From the NCBI RefSeq assembly GCF_007000325.2, contig NZ_CP117267.1, positions 2,991,001 to 3,055,000 of the forward strand: a DNA stretch of 64,000 bases, given 5' to 3'. Positions 19,780 to 29,176 of this stretch are shown piece by piece; the first letter of the stretch is position 1, and each line of letters starts with the position of its first letter. The notes beneath the pieces were generated by a model. That model saw nothing but the letters and a program-made list of their open reading frames with translations, was not told where the DNA came from and did no database searches. The translations under genes were made by a program, and so were the position numbers. The DNA comes from Rhizobium rhododendri. GTDB lineage: Bacteria > Pseudomonadota > Alphaproteobacteria > Rhizobiales > Rhizobiaceae.

Positions 19780-20367
19780 CTAAAGCGCCGCCTGCCAGGT
19801 CTTGACTGCGTCGACCGGCCAGACCAGCATCAGCACGTTCAGGGTGAGGTTGTCGCGGATCAGCCAGCCGGTGAGGAGTTCGAAGAAGATGGCGATTGCT
19901 ATCGTCAGCCAGACGGGCGCCCGCCAGGCAAAGACGAAGCCGACGGCCATGAACACGGTATCCATCGCCGAATTCAGGATGCTGTCGCCGACATAGGCGA
20001 GCGAGATCGTCGTCGCCCGGTAGCGGTCGATGATGATGGGCGAGTTCTCGAGGATCTCCCAGCCCGATTCGATCAGCATGGCAACGAAAAGCCGCATGGA
20101 CAGCGGCTTGGCCCGCATGATCAGATGCGTCAGGCCAAAAAACAGGAAGCCGTGAATGATGTGCGACGGCGTGTACCAGTCGGCGAGATGCTGCGAGTTG
20201 CCACTGGAATTGACCGCAGGCTCGAACAATTTGACATAGCCGCAGGTGCAGATGGCAACCCGGCCCATCAGGTGCTCGGCGAGGACCTGCACAAGAAGCA
20301 CGGCGAGGCATGCCACGAACCACGCGGTGTGGCGGTTTGCCCGGTACGTCTGGTCGACGACCGTCAT
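19780..20367 (-). CDS. DUF2585 (UPF0314) membrane protein
   Basis: The 195-residue protein has about five hydrophobic spans and the conserved stretch [14 protein letters not shown] with a CxC pair near residue 40, then [22 protein letters not shown] and [14 protein letters not shown]. These are the family signatures I recall for DUF2585. Its function is unknown. Its start codon overlaps the stop of the septation protein gene (ATGA at 20364-20367), so it is coupled to yciB at the end of the dapF-ftsY run. Confidence 0.88.
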   Translation of the reverse strand: MTVVDQTYRANRHTAWFVACLAVLLVQVLAEHLMGRVAICTCGYVKLFEPAVNSSGNSQHLADWYTPSHIIHGFLFFGLTHLIMRAKPLSMRLFVAMLIESGWEILENSPIIIDRYRATTISLAYVGDSILNSAMDTVFMAVGFVFAWRAPVWLTIAIAIFFELLTGWLIRDNLTLNVLMLVWPVDAVKTWQAAL

Positions 20368-21017
20368 TTCTCCGCGTCCGTGGCAGCAGGCGGCTGCACC
20401 GTGTGCTTCATGATCAGCGGCATCTGCGAAAGCGTGAACAGGATGGTGATCGGCATCGTCCCCCAGACCTTGAAAGCGACCCAGAAATCATCGGAGAAAT
20501 TCCGCCAGATGACTTCGTTGAGCACGGCAAGAAACAGGAAGAAGACGCCCCAGCGTACGCTCAGCTTGCGCCAGCCCTCGGCATCGAGCTGGAAGGCGGC
20601 ATTGAAGACATAGCCGAGCAGCGACTTGCCGAACAGCAGGCCACCGAGCAACGCACAGCCGAACAGCGCATTGATGATCGTCGGCTTCATCTTGATGAAG
20701 GTCTCGTCCTGCAGGTAGATCGACAGCGAGCCGAATACCAGCACGACGATGCCGGAGACGAACGGCATGATCGGCAGGTGGCCGAGCACGAACTTCGAGA
20801 CGATCAGCGACACGATCGTCGCGGCCATGAACAACCCGGTGGCGACAAACAGCGGACCGCCCAGCGCTGAAAGCGCCGGAAATTGCGCCACCAGCCAGGG
20901 GCCGCGCAGGTTGGCAAAGAAAAACACCATCAGCGGCCCGATCTCGAGCGCCATCTTCAACATCGGATTCTGACGATCCGCCGTGCTGGGTGTTACGTCG
21001 CTTTCGCTGCTCGTCAT
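20364..21017 (-). CDS. YciB/IspZ inner-membrane septation protein A
   Basis: The 217-residue protein has five to six membrane spans. It begins with a short Ser/Asp-rich tail and then the [17 protein letters not shown] segment, and has [29 protein letters not shown] near residue 165; both are hallmarks of the YciB (Intracellular septation protein A) family. The role in envelope integrity and septation is known mainly from enterobacteria and Shigella. It follows ftsY by 73 bp and overlaps the DUF2585 gene. Confidence 0.93.
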   Translation of the reverse strand: MTSSESDVTPSTADRQNPMLKMALEIGPLMVFFFANLRGPWLVAQFPALSALGGPLFVATGLFMAATIVSLIVSKFVLGHLPIMPFVSGIVVLVFGSLSIYLQDETFIKMKPTIINALFGCALLGGLLFGKSLLGYVFNAAFQLDAEGWRKLSVRWGVFFLFLAVLNEVIWRNFSDDFWVAFKVWGTMPITILFTLSQMPLIMKHTVQPPAATDAEK

Positions 21018-21090
21018 TATCCGTCCTGACCTTGGTCCAAATCCCGTTGCGCCATGATCGGCGTCGATGGCTTATCTATGGCGCCGGTTG

Positions 21091-22611
21091 CTATCCGTCG
21101 ATCCCCGCAATCGCCTGGGCGAACTCTTCCGCCTCGAACGGCTCCAGATCGTCCACCCCCTCGCCGACGCCGATGAAATAGACCGGCAGCTTGTGCTTGG
21201 CCGAGATGGCGACAAGAATGCCGCCGCGGGCGGTGCCGTCAAGCTTGGTCATGATAAGACCGTTAACGCCGGCAACATTGCGGAAGATCTCGACCTGGTT
21301 GAGCGCATTCTGGCCGGTCGTCGCATCCAGCGTCTGCAGCACGGTGTGCGGCGCCTCGGGATCAAGCTTGCCGAGCACGCGGACGATCTTTTCGAGCTCG
21401 TCCATCAGCTCCTTCTTGTTCTGCAGCCGGCCGGCAGTGTCGATGATCAAGACGTCGGTGCCATCGGCTTTCGCCTGCTGGAATGCGTCGAATGCGAGAC
21501 CGGAGGCATCGGCACCGATCTTGGTGCCGACAAAGGTCGACTTCGTCCGGTCGGCCCAGATCTTCAGCTGCTCGATGGCTGCGGCGCGGAACGTATCGCC
21601 GGCAGCAACCATCACCTTCAGGCCGGAGCCCGACAGTTTGGACGCCAGCTTGCCGATCGTCGTGGTCTTGCCGGTTCCGTTGACGCCGACCACTAGGATA
21701 ACATGCGGCTTATGGCTGAGGTCGAGCTGCAGGGGCTTGGCCACCGGCTTCAGCACCTTGACGATCTCGGCCGCCATGATGCGGCTGACATCCTCGCCGG
21801 ACACATCCTTGCCGTAGCGCTCCGAGGCCAGCGCATCGGTGATGCGCAAGGCCGTCTCGACGCCGAGATCGGCCTGGATCAGAAGGTCCTCGAGGTCCTG
21901 CAGCGTCTGGTCGTCGAGCTTACGCTTGGTAAACAGCGCCGTGATCTGGCCGGTGAGCTGCGACGAGGTCCGCGACAGGCCTGCACGCAGGCGCTGGAAC
22001 CAGGTGGTCTTCGGGGATTCGGGGACGGGCGCGACGATGGCGGGACCGGTGGAAAAGCCTTTGGGGAGAATGGGAGGGGACGGGATGGTTGGCTGCGACG
22101 CCAGTTCGCCCCCCTCTGCCAGCTTCGCCGACATCTCCCCCACGAGGGGGGATATTGGCGCCGGAGCGGCCTTGGATGTTAAATCAGCCAGGCTGTCGAC
22201 GATTGTCGTCGGAGCCGCGCCACTCTCCGTCTGATCTCCCCCCTTACGGGGGAGATGTCCCGCAGGGACAGAGGGGGGTGTCGCCCCACCCTCGGGAATC
22301 TCAGCCTCGGCTTCGAGCAACGCCAGTGGTGTGACGCCGAGATCGTCCAGCGCAGTGACGACAGGCAGGATCGGCGGCGTATCGTCCTCGGCATCGCCAA
22401 CGATCCCATCGGCCGCAGGCCCACCGGCTGTCTCCATTTCCGCCGGCAAGACCGGATCGGCAGCCTCGGGCAGGTGCTCCTCGCGGCTCTTCGGCTCCAG
22501 CTCTGCGGCAAGACCCTTGTCTTCGTCCGGCAGCAACTCGGCCGGAACCTCGTTGAAGCCCGGCTGGTCGTGGCGGAAGGTGAAGACTTTTTTGATGAAA
22601 CCGATCGCCAT
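21091..22611 (-). CDS. ftsY: Signal recognition particle receptor FtsY
   Basis: The 506-residue protein has an acidic N-terminal A domain and a C-terminal NG GTPase domain with G1 GVNGTGKTTT (near residue 308), DTAGR, TKLDG and GVGEGVDDLEPF. It docks SRP-ribosome complexes at the membrane. The A domain (about residues 112-168) is encoded by an inverted-repeat element like those seen in intergenic regions; it adds a Pro/Gly-rich stretch with SPLVGEMSAKLAEGG. The gene lies 14 bp after mtaB and is part of the dapF-mtaB-ftsY-yciB run. Confidence 0.96.
   Translation of the reverse strand: MAIGFIKKVFTFRHDQPGFNEVPAELLPDEDKGLAAELEPKSREEHLPEAADPVLPAEMETAGGPAADGIVGDAEDDTPPILPVVTALDDLGVTPLALLEAEAEIPEGGATPPSVPAGHLPRKGGDQTESGAAPTTIVDSLADLTSKAAPAPISPLVGEMSAKLAEGGELASQPTIPSPPILPKGFSTGPAIVAPVPESPKTTWFQRLRAGLSRTSSQLTGQITALFTKRKLDDQTLQDLEDLLIQADLGVETALRITDALASERYGKDVSGEDVSRIMAAEIVKVLKPVAKPLQLDLSHKPHVILVVGVNGTGKTTTIGKLASKLSGSGLKVMVAAGDTFRAAAIEQLKIWADRTKSTFVGTKIGADASGLAFDAFQQAKADGTDVLIIDTAGRLQNKKELMDELEKIVRVLGKLDPEAPHTVLQTLDATTGQNALNQVEIFRNVAGVNGLIMTKLDGTARGGILVAISAKHKLPVYFIGVGEGVDDLEPFEAEEFAQAIAGIDG
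22109..22278. repeat. Inverted-repeat (MITE-like) element embedded in the ftsY reading frame
   Basis: Both ends are inverted versions of one about 45-bp sequence. The left end runs CCCCCCTCTG (22109) through ACATCTCCCCC-acga-GGGGGGAT. The right end runs ATCTCCCCC (22234-22242), GGGGGAGAT (22248-22256), GTCCC-gca-GGGAC and AGAGGGGGG (22278). The roughly 80-bp centre has no strong repeat. The whole element is read through by the ftsY frame without a stop. From memory, sequences like these arms are common between genes in rhizobia. Confidence 0.85.
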
Positions 22612-22625
22612 GAAAATTCCGTCAG

Positions 22626-23900
22626 TCAGGCCGCGTTTGCGGCGTCAAGTTGTATATCGAGGCGCTTGCCGTCGTGGCCGGTGATGACGGCCGGGACTAG
22701 CGCACGAGGCGCAAGGCCCGGAGCCGCGACAAGCGTGAAGTTTTCCGTATGCGCCATACCGTTGTTTTCGACAAGCAGCCATTGCGTCGTGCCGACCATG
22801 CCATCCAGATGGGATTGCTGCAGCCGAAGACCAGTGGCACGCAGCCGGGCTGCCCGCTCCTTGACGACGGCCCGGTCGAGCTGTGGCATGCGCGCTGCCG
22901 GCGTCTCCGGCCGCGGACTATAAGGAAACACATGCAGATGGGCGATGCCGGCTTCTTCCGCCATACTCACCGCATTCTCGAACATTGCTTCTGTCTCGGT
23001 CGGGAAGCCGGCGATCATGTCGGCGCCGAGGCTGATACCCGGCCGCAACCGCCGGACCTCGGCGCAGAAGGCGAGCGCCTCGGCACGCGAATGGCGGCGT
23101 TTCATCCGCTTCAGGATCATGTCGTCGCCATGCTGCAGAGACAGGTGCAGATGCGGCATGAAGCGCGGCTCGTCGGCGATCAGGTCGATCAGGTGCCGGT
23201 CTGCCTCGATACTGTCGATCGACGACAGCCGCAGCCGGCGGATTTCGGGCACTTGGCGCAAAAGGGTCTTGGCCAGCATCCCCAGCGTCGGCCGGCCCGG
23301 CAGGTCGCCGCCATAGCTGGTGGCATCGACGCCCGTCAGCACGATCTCGACATAGCCTGACGCCACCAGCTGGCGCGCCTGCTCGACAACTGATCCCATC
23401 GGCACCGAGCGGGAATTGCCCCGTCCATACGGAATGATGCAGAAAGTGCAGCGGTGGTCGCAGCCGTTCTGCACCTGGATGAAGGCGCGCACATGCCCGT
23501 CGATGTGTTTGACCATCTGCGGCGCCGTGTGGCGGACGCTCATGATGTCGTTGACGCGCAGCTTTTCTTCCGCCGAAACGCCGAAATCAGGCAATGCCCG
23601 GTAAGAGGTTTGGGTCAGCTTTTCTTCGTTGCCGAGCACCATGTCGACCTCGGGCATCTCGGCAAATGTCTGCTTCTCGGTCTGGGCAGCACAACCTGAA
23701 ACGATGATGCGGGCATGCGGATTGTCGCGCCGCGCCCGCCGGATCGCCTGGCGCGCCTGGCGCACGGCCTCGCCGGTGACCGCGCAGGTGTTGACGAGGA
23801 TGGCATTGTTCAGCCCGGCCTTCTCAGCCTGGCCGCGCATCACTTCGGATTCGTAGGTATTGAGCCTGCAGCCGAAGGTAATGACCTCGACGCCGCTCAC
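22626..23900 (-). CDS. mtaB: tRNA t6A37 methylthiotransferase MtaB
   Basis: The frame is open far upstream through dapF, but the true start is GTG at 23900, overlapping the dapF stop (GTGA). This gives 424 residues beginning [13 protein letters not shown], a normal MtaB length. Cys residues for the auxiliary cluster are in FGCRLN, NTCAVT and SGCAAQ. The radical-SAM CxxxCxxC (CDHRCTFC) is near residue 146, and a TRAM-like domain is at the C-terminus. It converts t6A37 to ms2t6A37 in tRNAs reading ANN codons. Confidence 0.95.
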   Translation of the reverse strand: MSGVEVITFGCRLNTYESEVMRGQAEKAGLNNAILVNTCAVTGEAVRQARQAIRRARRDNPHARIIVSGCAAQTEKQTFAEMPEVDMVLGNEEKLTQTSYRALPDFGVSAEEKLRVNDIMSVRHTAPQMVKHIDGHVRAFIQVQNGCDHRCTFCIIPYGRGNSRSVPMGSVVEQARQLVASGYVEIVLTGVDATSYGGDLPGRPTLGMLAKTLLRQVPEIRRLRLSSIDSIEADRHLIDLIADEPRFMPHLHLSLQHGDDMILKRMKRRHSRAEALAFCAEVRRLRPGISLGADMIAGFPTETEAMFENAVSMAEEAGIAHLHVFPYSPRPETPAARMPQLDRAVVKERAARLRATGLRLQQSHLDGMVGTTQWLLVENNGMAHTENFTLVAAPGLAPRALVPAVITGHDGKRLDIQLDAANAA

Positions 23901-24802
23901 CGCACCGACGCCACTTCGGATTGTTCGTCGCGCGAAAACACGCCTGTCGCCGGATCGACCCTGCCCGACCACTCCCATTCGGCCGGACCCGTCATGACGA
24001 CGTGATCGTCGTCGCGCCACTCGATCTGAAGCTTGCCGCGCGGCACGCTGCTGGCAACGTCGATCTCGACGGTGCGACCGGTGCGGCCGGTGCGCGCAGC
24101 ACTGACGCCGGCGGCACAGGCGGCAGATCCGCAGGCAAGCGTCAGCCCGGCGCCGCGCTCCCAGGTGCGGGTGATCATAGACGACGGCGAGGTCACCTGC
24201 GCCAGTGTGATATTGGCCTTTTCGGGAAACATCGGATGGTTTTCGAGCATCGGTCCGAAACGGGCGAGATCGTAGGACATCACGTCGCGCTCGACCCAGA
24301 AGATCGCGTGCGGATTGCCCATCGACATCACGGCAGGCGAATGCAGGATCGGCGCGTCGATCGGGCCTATCTGCAGTTCGATGCGGCTGGTGTCGAAGAA
24401 CTCTTCCGACAGCGGGATCCTGTCCCATTCGAACACCGGCCTGCCCATGTCAACCGAGATCGTCCCATCATCGTGCTCGACTGCATTGAGGACGCCGGCG
24501 ACGGTCTGGAAGGTGAAAACCTTGCGGCCGGTCTCCGATGAAAGCGCCTGCACGACGCAGCGCGTACCATTGCCGCAGGCCTGAGCCTTGGTGCCATCGC
24601 AGTTGAGGATGTCGATCCAGGCGTCGGTGCCCTGGGCCTTCGGGTCGTGGATGGCCATGATCTGGTCGAATTGCGTGGCCGGATCGGCATTCAGCGCAAT
24701 CGCTGCCGCCGGCGTCACCTTGTCCTTGCGACCGCGCATGTCGACGACCAGAATCTTGTTGCCAAGCCCGTTCATGCGCGCAAATTCGACCGTGTCACCC
24801 AT
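23897..24802 (-). CDS. dapF: Diaminopimelate epimerase DapF
   Basis: The start at 24802 ([15 protein letters not shown]) gives 301 residues, the length I recall for Rhizobium DapF; an alternative ATG at 24814 would add MERL. Catalytic cysteines are in ACGNGTRC (near residue 79) and ACGSAAC (near 225). It converts LL- to meso-diaminopimelate for lysine and peptidoglycan synthesis. It is the first gene of a minus-strand run, and its stop overlaps the mtaB start. Confidence 0.95.
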   Translation of the reverse strand: MGDTVEFARMNGLGNKILVVDMRGRKDKVTPAAAIALNADPATQFDQIMAIHDPKAQGTDAWIDILNCDGTKAQACGNGTRCVVQALSSETGRKVFTFQTVAGVLNAVEHDDGTISVDMGRPVFEWDRIPLSEEFFDTSRIELQIGPIDAPILHSPAVMSMGNPHAIFWVERDVMSYDLARFGPMLENHPMFPEKANITLAQVTSPSSMITRTWERGAGLTLACGSAACAAGVSAARTGRTGRTVEIDVASSVPRGKLQIEWRDDDHVVMTGPAEWEWSGRVDPATGVFSRDEQSEVASVR

Positions 24803-24927
24803 CAGACGTTCCATTGTTGGAGCCTGTATATGGCGGAAATGGCCGCGAATTACCAGTCTTGGCGCAAGACAGGCCGCCTGCCTCGCCAAGCTTGACCAAT
24901 AGCAACCTAAGCGAGCACATTGAGCCT

Positions 24928-25212
24928 ATGACCGACTACACTTACATCGTCACGAACCACAAGCACGGCACCCTCTACATCGGAGTGACCTCGGACCTCG
25001 CACGCCGCATCCACGAACACCGCGAAGCCCTCACCCCCGGCTTCACCGCCACATACGGCTGCCGGCGACTGGCCTGGTACGAAGAGCACTTCAACATCCA
25101 GGACGCCATCCAGCGCGAAAAGTCCCTCAAGCGCTGGTATCGCCAATGGAAGATCGATCTGATCGAAAAAACCAACCCGGATTGGAGGGACCTGTATTAC
25201 GAGCTGTGGTGA
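24928..25212 (+). CDS. GIY-YIG nuclease-domain protein (YhbQ/UPF0213-like)
   Basis: The 94-residue protein is one GIY-YIG domain: YTYIVTN as the first motif, GTLYIGVTSDL as the second, the catalytic arginine region ARRIHEHR, then the glutamate-containing AIQREKSLKRW. This small single-domain type is common in rhizobia and often present in several copies. The in vivo role is unknown. It is divergent from dapF, and a MITE-like repeat begins within 10 bp of its stop codon. Confidence 0.9.
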   Translation: MTDYTYIVTNHKHGTLYIGVTSDLARRIHEHREALTPGFTATYGCRRLAWYEEHFNIQDAIQREKSLKRWYRQWKIDLIEKTNPDWRDLYYELW

Positions 25213-25218
25213 ACATGG

Positions 25219-25457
25219 TGGTCCTCGGGTCGAGCCCGAGGATGACGAATTGTGGGGGCTTGGCTTTGTCGATGCAAGGGCTGCGTTTGAGGCGCCAACT
25301 TCAGAATGACGGTCATCCGCTAAAGCCTGTCGACAAGCCCGCACCAACCACCCAGCACCACCGCCCCATACCGTCCACACGCACCACCTTCAAACGGCAA
25401 CCCCACCCACGGGGTTCGTCATCCTCGGGCTTGACCCGAGGATCCAAACGCAAGCCA
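25219..25457. repeat. MITE-like element, copy 1
   Basis: The left end holds CCTCGGGTCGAGCCCGAGG (25223-25241) followed by ATGACGAA. The right end holds the inverted form, TTCGTCAT then CCTCGGGCTTGACCCGAGG (25425-25443) then ATCCAAACGCAAG. The roughly 180-bp core is similar to that of copy 2. The outer part of the left end is degenerate. Confidence 0.8.
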
Positions 25458-25540
25458 CCGTAAGTATTTCAGGGGCCCCGGCTTAGCGGAAAACCGGGGT
25501 AGGCGGCATGCGTGCCATGCGTTCACCACGAATGCCGCAC

Positions 25541-25775
25541 CGCTTGCGCCTGGATCCTCGGGTCGAGCCCGAGGATGACGAAGTGCGGTGGGCTGGGCTT
25601 TGCCACAGCAAGGACTATGTTTGGGGGCGCCAATTACAGAATGACGGTCACCCGCTAAAGGCCGGCCGACAAGACCGACCACCCCGCACCACCCATCCCG
25701 CACCACCGCCACACGGCAGCCCCACCCCCGGGGCTCGTCATCCTCGGGCTTGACCCGAGGATCCAAACGCAAGCG
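25541..25775. repeat. MITE-like element, copy 2
   Basis: This 235-bp element is bounded by CGCTTGCG (25541-25548) and its inverse CGCAAGCG (25768-25775). Roughly 40-bp imperfect terminal inverted repeats contain CCTCGGGTCGAGCCCGAGG (25556-25574) and CCTCGGGCTTGACCCGAGG (25742-25760). It codes for no protein and sits 85 bp after copy 1, in the same orientation. Confidence 0.85.
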
Positions 25776-25881
25776 ACCGCCGGAGGATGACGAACCCCAA
25801 GGGCCGGGCTTTCCCAAAACAAGCACAGCCCCCCCGGAATTACCCATCCCCCGCTCGCGACCGGGCAATTTCCTCGCCGAT

Positions 25882-25910
25882 CTTGACTTTCCCGCCCAAT
25901 TGCTGTTTAC
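25882..25910 (+). promoter_or_regulatory. Candidate sigma-70 promoter upstream of ffh
   Basis: A consensus rhizobial -35 box CTTGAC (25882-25887) is followed, 17 bases later, by GTTTAC (25905-25910) as a moderate -10 box. It could drive the predicted small RNA, ffh or both. Confidence 0.45.
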
Positions 25911-25916
25911 CGCGCC

Positions 25917-26022
25917 CATCTGCGACGAGCTCAAGCCTCCTAGCCGCCGACCGGGACCCCGCAAGGGAATTGGATCCCGGAGGTCAACACCCGACAGCGC
26001 GATGCGCCCTCGGGTGCTTTTT
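25917..26022 (+). ncRNA. Candidate small RNA or ffh leader ending in a terminator
   Basis: Downstream of the promoter-like sequence comes CCTCCT (25936-25941), an anti-Shine-Dalgarno motif in a region with little pairing. A hairpin CCGGGA...TCCCGG (25951-25980) follows, then a terminator-type hairpin CACCCGA/TCGGGTG with inner GCGC/GCGC. The 5' end is inferred from the promoter. The product would be about 105 nt. No open frame fits the interval. The family is unknown to me. Confidence 0.45.
25988..26022 (+). terminator. Rho-independent terminator 110 bp upstream of ffh
   Basis: CACCCGA (25988-25994) pairs with TCGGGTG (26010-26016) around GCGC-GAT-GCGC, followed by CTTTTT. It is well formed, yet it lies on the coding strand just before ffh with no gene ending upstream of it on that strand within 780 bp. 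Confidence 0.75.
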
Positions 26023-26132
26023 GGCTTTGCGTCTTGTTTTCGTCAAGGAAAAGAACAAAGTTTCCGGCCGACGCCGCGCGATGCCCTGAGGCGATATGCG
26101 GTCAAAAAATCGGAAGCGAGAAGGAAGAGCTG

Positions 26133-27719
26133 ATGTTTGAAAACCTCCAGGACCGACTTGGCTCCATTCTGAATGGACTGACCGGCCGTGGCGCTTTGTC
26201 GGAAGCCGATGTTTCCGCAGCGCTGCGCGAGGTTCGCCGTGCTCTTCTCGAAGCCGACGTGGCGCTCGACGTCGTGCGTGGCTTTACCGATCGCGTCCGT
26301 GAAAAGGCCATCGGCGCCGAAGTCTTGAAGTCGATCAAGCCCGGCCAGATGGTCGTCAAGATCGTTCATGACGAGCTGATCGAGATGCTCGGTGCCGACA
26401 GCGTCGGCGTCGATTTGAATGCGCCGGCCCCCGTCGTCATCATGATGGTCGGCCTGCAGGGCTCGGGCAAGACCACGACATCGGCCAAGATTGCCCACCG
26501 GCTGACGACACGGGACCGCAAGAAGGTGCTGATGGCATCGCTCGATACGCGGCGCCCGGCCGCCCAGGAGCAGTTGCGCCAGCTCGGCGTGCAGGCCTCC
26601 ATCGACGTGCTGCCGATCATTGCCGGCCAGTCACCGACAGACATTGCCGCCCGCGCGGTGCAGGCTGCCCGCCTTGGCGGCCACGATGTCGTCATCCTCG
26701 ACACCGCCGGTCGCACCCATATCGACGAGCCGCTGATGGTCGAGATGGCCGAGATCAAGCGCAAGTCGAACCCGCACGAGATCCTGCTGGTCGCCGATAG
26801 CCTGACCGGCCAGGACGCGGTGAATCTTGCCCGGAATTTCGACGAGCGCGTCGGCATCACCGGTCTTGTGCTGACCCGCATGGACGGCGACGGCCGCGGC
26901 GGTGCGGCCCTTTCGATGCGCGCCGTCACCGGCAAGCCGATCAAGCTGATCGGTACCGGCGAAAAAATGGGCGAGCTGGAAGAGTTCCATCCGCGCCGCA
27001 TCGCCGACCGCATTCTCGGCATGGGCGACATCGTCTCGCTCGTCGAGCGTGCCGCCGAGAATATCGACGCCGAGAAGGCGTCCGCCATGGCCGCCAAGAT
27101 GGCCAAGGGCAAGTTTGACCTCAACGACCTCGCCGACCAGCTGCGCCAGATGCAGAAGATGGGCGGCATGGGCGGCATCATGGGAATGATGCCCGGCATG
27201 TCGGGCATGAAGGACAAGATGGCCGCCGCCGGCCTCGACGACAAGCTGTTTGGCCGCCAGATCGCCATCATCCAGTCGATGACCAAGGCCGAGCGCGCCA
27301 ATCCCGATATCCTCAAGCATTCCCGCAAGAAGCGCATCGCCGCCGGCTCCGGTACCGATTCCGCCGCTATCAACAAGCTCCTGAAGATGCACCGCCAGAT
27401 GGCCGACATGATGAAAGCCATGGGGGCTAAGGGCAAGGGCGGCATGATGAAGCAGATGATGGGTGGCCTTGCCGGCAAGATGGGCCTCGGCGGCATGGGC
27501 GGAATGGGCGGCATGCCCGATCTCTCCAGCCTCGATCCGAAGCAGCTGGAAGCCCTGCAGAAGCAGGCGGAGGCGGCTGGCCTCGGCCGTCCCGGCAGCA
27601 TGCCCGGGCTTGGTGGCATGGGCGGTGGAATGGGTGGCCTGCCGGGTCTCGGCGGCCCCAAGCTTCCCGGCCTTGGCGGTGGTTTTCCTGGCCTGCCCGG
27701 CCTGCCGAAGAAGAAGTAA
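26133..27719 (+). CDS. ffh: Signal recognition particle protein Ffh
   Basis: ATG at 26133 follows AAGGAAG and gives MFENLQDRLGSIL, the standard Ffh start; 528 residues. The N domain (1-90) is followed by the GTPase domain with GLQGSGKTTT (near residue 107), DTAGRTH, LTRMDGDGRGG, and then the methionine-rich M domain that binds 4.5S RNA and signal sequences. The C-terminal 70 residues are an unusual Gly/Met/Leu/Pro-rich tail, seen in rhizobial Ffh. It is the first gene of the ffh-rplS run. Confidence 0.97.
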   Translation: MFENLQDRLGSILNGLTGRGALSEADVSAALREVRRALLEADVALDVVRGFTDRVREKAIGAEVLKSIKPGQMVVKIVHDELIEMLGADSVGVDLNAPAPVVIMMVGLQGSGKTTTSAKIAHRLTTRDRKKVLMASLDTRRPAAQEQLRQLGVQASIDVLPIIAGQSPTDIAARAVQAARLGGHDVVILDTAGRTHIDEPLMVEMAEIKRKSNPHEILLVADSLTGQDAVNLARNFDERVGITGLVLTRMDGDGRGGAALSMRAVTGKPIKLIGTGEKMGELEEFHPRRIADRILGMGDIVSLVERAAENIDAEKASAMAAKMAKGKFDLNDLADQLRQMQKMGGMGGIMGMMPGMSGMKDKMAAAGLDDKLFGRQIAIIQSMTKAERANPDILKHSRKKRIAAGSGTDSAAINKLLKMHRQMADMMKAMGAKGKGGMMKQMMGGLAGKMGLGGMGGMGGMPDLSSLDPKQLEALQKQAEAAGLGRPGSMPGLGGMGGGMGGLPGLGGPKLPGLGGGFPGLPGLPKKK

Positions 27720-27731
27720 GGGAGCGCCCTA

Positions 27732-28034
27732 ATGACCGATAACGACGTCAAGACCCAGCTTTCCGGCTACCGTCAGTCGATCGACAACATCGACGCCGCG
27801 CTGGTCCACATGTTGGCCGAACGCTTCAGCTGCACCAAGGCAGTCGGCGTTCTCAAGGCAAAGTACAATTTGCCGCCGGCCGATCCGGCGCGCGAGGAAT
27901 ACCAGATCGAACGTCTGCGGCGGCTTGCCAAGGATGCCGATCTGGACCCGGATTTCGCCGAGAAGTTTCTGAACTTCGTCATTACCGAAGTCATCCGGCA
28001 CCACGAACAGATCGCCGCCGAATTCAAGGCATGA
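27732..28034 (+). CDS. Chorismate mutase (AroQ class)
   Basis: The 100-residue, all-helical protein has the AroQ pattern: SGYRQSIDNIDAALVHMLAERF, a central KAKYNLPPADPAREEYQIERLRRL and a C-terminal helix ending IRHHEQIAAEFKA. It converts chorismate to prephenate for Phe and Tyr synthesis. It lies 12 bp after ffh and 71 bp before rpsP; its place inside an SRP/ribosome run is conserved in Rhizobiales. Confidence 0.92.
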   Translation: MTDNDVKTQLSGYRQSIDNIDAALVHMLAERFSCTKAVGVLKAKYNLPPADPAREEYQIERLRRLAKDADLDPDFAEKFLNFVITEVIRHHEQIAAEFKA

Positions 28035-28105
28035 TCGACAAGAACTGAAAGACAAAAGGCCGCCCGCCAAGGCGTCCTGACAACACTCTGAAGGAGTATG
28101 ATACA

Positions 28106-28480
28106 ATGGCACTGAAAATTCGTCTCGCCCGCGGTGGCTCCAAGAAGCGCCCTTACTACCACGTCGTCGTTGCCGACGCCCGTTCGCCACGCGACGGCCG
28201 CTTCCTCGAAAAGGTCGGTTCGTGGAACCCGATGCTCGCCAAGGAAGATGCCAAGCGCGTCGAACTCGACACCGCCCGCATCCAGCATTGGATCGACCAG
28301 GGCGCCCAGCCGACCGACCGCGTCCTGCGCTTCCTGTCTGAAGCCGGCGTTGCCAAGCGCGATCCGCGCAGCAACCCGGAAAAGGCAAAGCCAGGCAAGA
28401 AGGCCGAAGAGCGTATCGCTGAACGCGCCCAGAAGGCTGCCGACATCGCCGCCGCTGCCGAGACTGCTGCTGCCGAATAA
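28106..28480 (+). CDS. rpsP: 30S ribosomal protein S16
   Basis: The 124-residue protein starts [26 protein letters not shown], the S16 signature, and carries a rhizobial C-terminal extension rich in Lys, Ala and Glu (about residues 85-124). A GAAGGAG ribosome binding site lies upstream. It is followed by a hairpin terminator-like structure at 28502-28535 before rimM, which may reduce read-through to the modification genes. Confidence 0.97.
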   Translation: MALKIRLARGGSKKRPYYHVVVADARSPRDGRFLEKVGSWNPMLAKEDAKRVELDTARIQHWIDQGAQPTDRVLRFLSEAGVAKRDPRSNPEKAKPGKKAEERIAERAQKAADIAAAAETAAAE

Positions 28481-28501
28481 GCCGTCACAGGCAATCACCG
28501 G

Positions 28502-28538
28502 AGCGGGTGGCATGGAGACATGCCGCCCGCTTTTTATT
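28502..28538 (+). terminator. Terminator/attenuator between rpsP and rimM
   Basis: AGCGGGTGGCATG (28502-28514) and CATGCCGCCCGCT (28519-28531) form a 13-bp stem with one G-T-type mismatch and a GAGA loop, followed by TTTTATTT. Confidence 0.8.
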
Positions 28539-28604
28539 TGCCATCGTTCTCCGTTCCTCTATGAGAAGAACGATGTTCACCCTCATTCGATCTGCGGCAT
28601 AGTC

Positions 28605-29171
28605 ATGGCGAAACTCCAAAACCCCATTCTGATGGCCACACTTGGCGGCGCGCAGGGCCTGCGCGGCGAAGTCAGGGCGCGCTCCTACACGTCCGATCCG
28701 ATGGCGCTTGCCGAATACGGCAACCTGCACGCCGCCGATGGCCGCACGTTCGAGGTGCTGGACATCCGCGCCAGCAAGACTGTCGTCATCATCCGGTTTC
28801 GCGGCATCAACGACCGCGAGGCTGCCGAAGCGCTGAACGGCCTCGAGCTGTTCGTCGAACGCGAGGACTTGCCGGACGACGAACTCGACGACGACGAATT
28901 CTTCTACGCCGACCTCGAGGGTCTGGAAGTCGTCGATGCCAAGGGCGTCGGCTACGGCGTCGTCAGCGGCGTCTACGATTTTGGCGCCGGCGACCTGCTG
29001 GAACTGAAGGGACCGGGCAAGCGCCCCGTGCTGATCCCCTTTTCCGAAGCAGCCGTGCTGGAGATCGACCTCGAGAACCGCAAGGTGCTGATCGACCCGA
29101 TGGCTGCCGGCCTGATCGACGATCCGACCGACATCGGCCAGCCGCCAAAAACCGACCGCCCGAAGAAGTAG
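28605..29171 (+). CDS. rimM: Ribosome maturation factor RimM
   Basis: ATG at 28605 gives 188 residues starting [23 protein letters not shown], the usual RimM N-terminal domain, followed by a PRC-barrel domain ([11 protein letters not shown]...[17 protein letters not shown], about 95-170). It assists 16S rRNA maturation around the 30S head together with S19. The open frame extends upstream through rpsP, but only this start fits the family. trmD begins 5 bp downstream. Confidence 0.95.
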   Translation: MAKLQNPILMATLGGAQGLRGEVRARSYTSDPMALAEYGNLHAADGRTFEVLDIRASKTVVIIRFRGINDREAAEALNGLELFVEREDLPDDELDDDEFFYADLEGLEVVDAKGVGYGVVSGVYDFGAGDLLELKGPGKRPVLIPFSEAAVLEIDLENRKVLIDPMAAGLIDDPTDIGQPPKTDRPKK

Positions 29172-29176
29172 GTCCG

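Noticed and set aside
25213..26132. 4.5S (SRP) RNA gene next to ffh
   Set aside because: The conserved SRP RNA core with the GGAAGCAG-type segment was not found in the gap.
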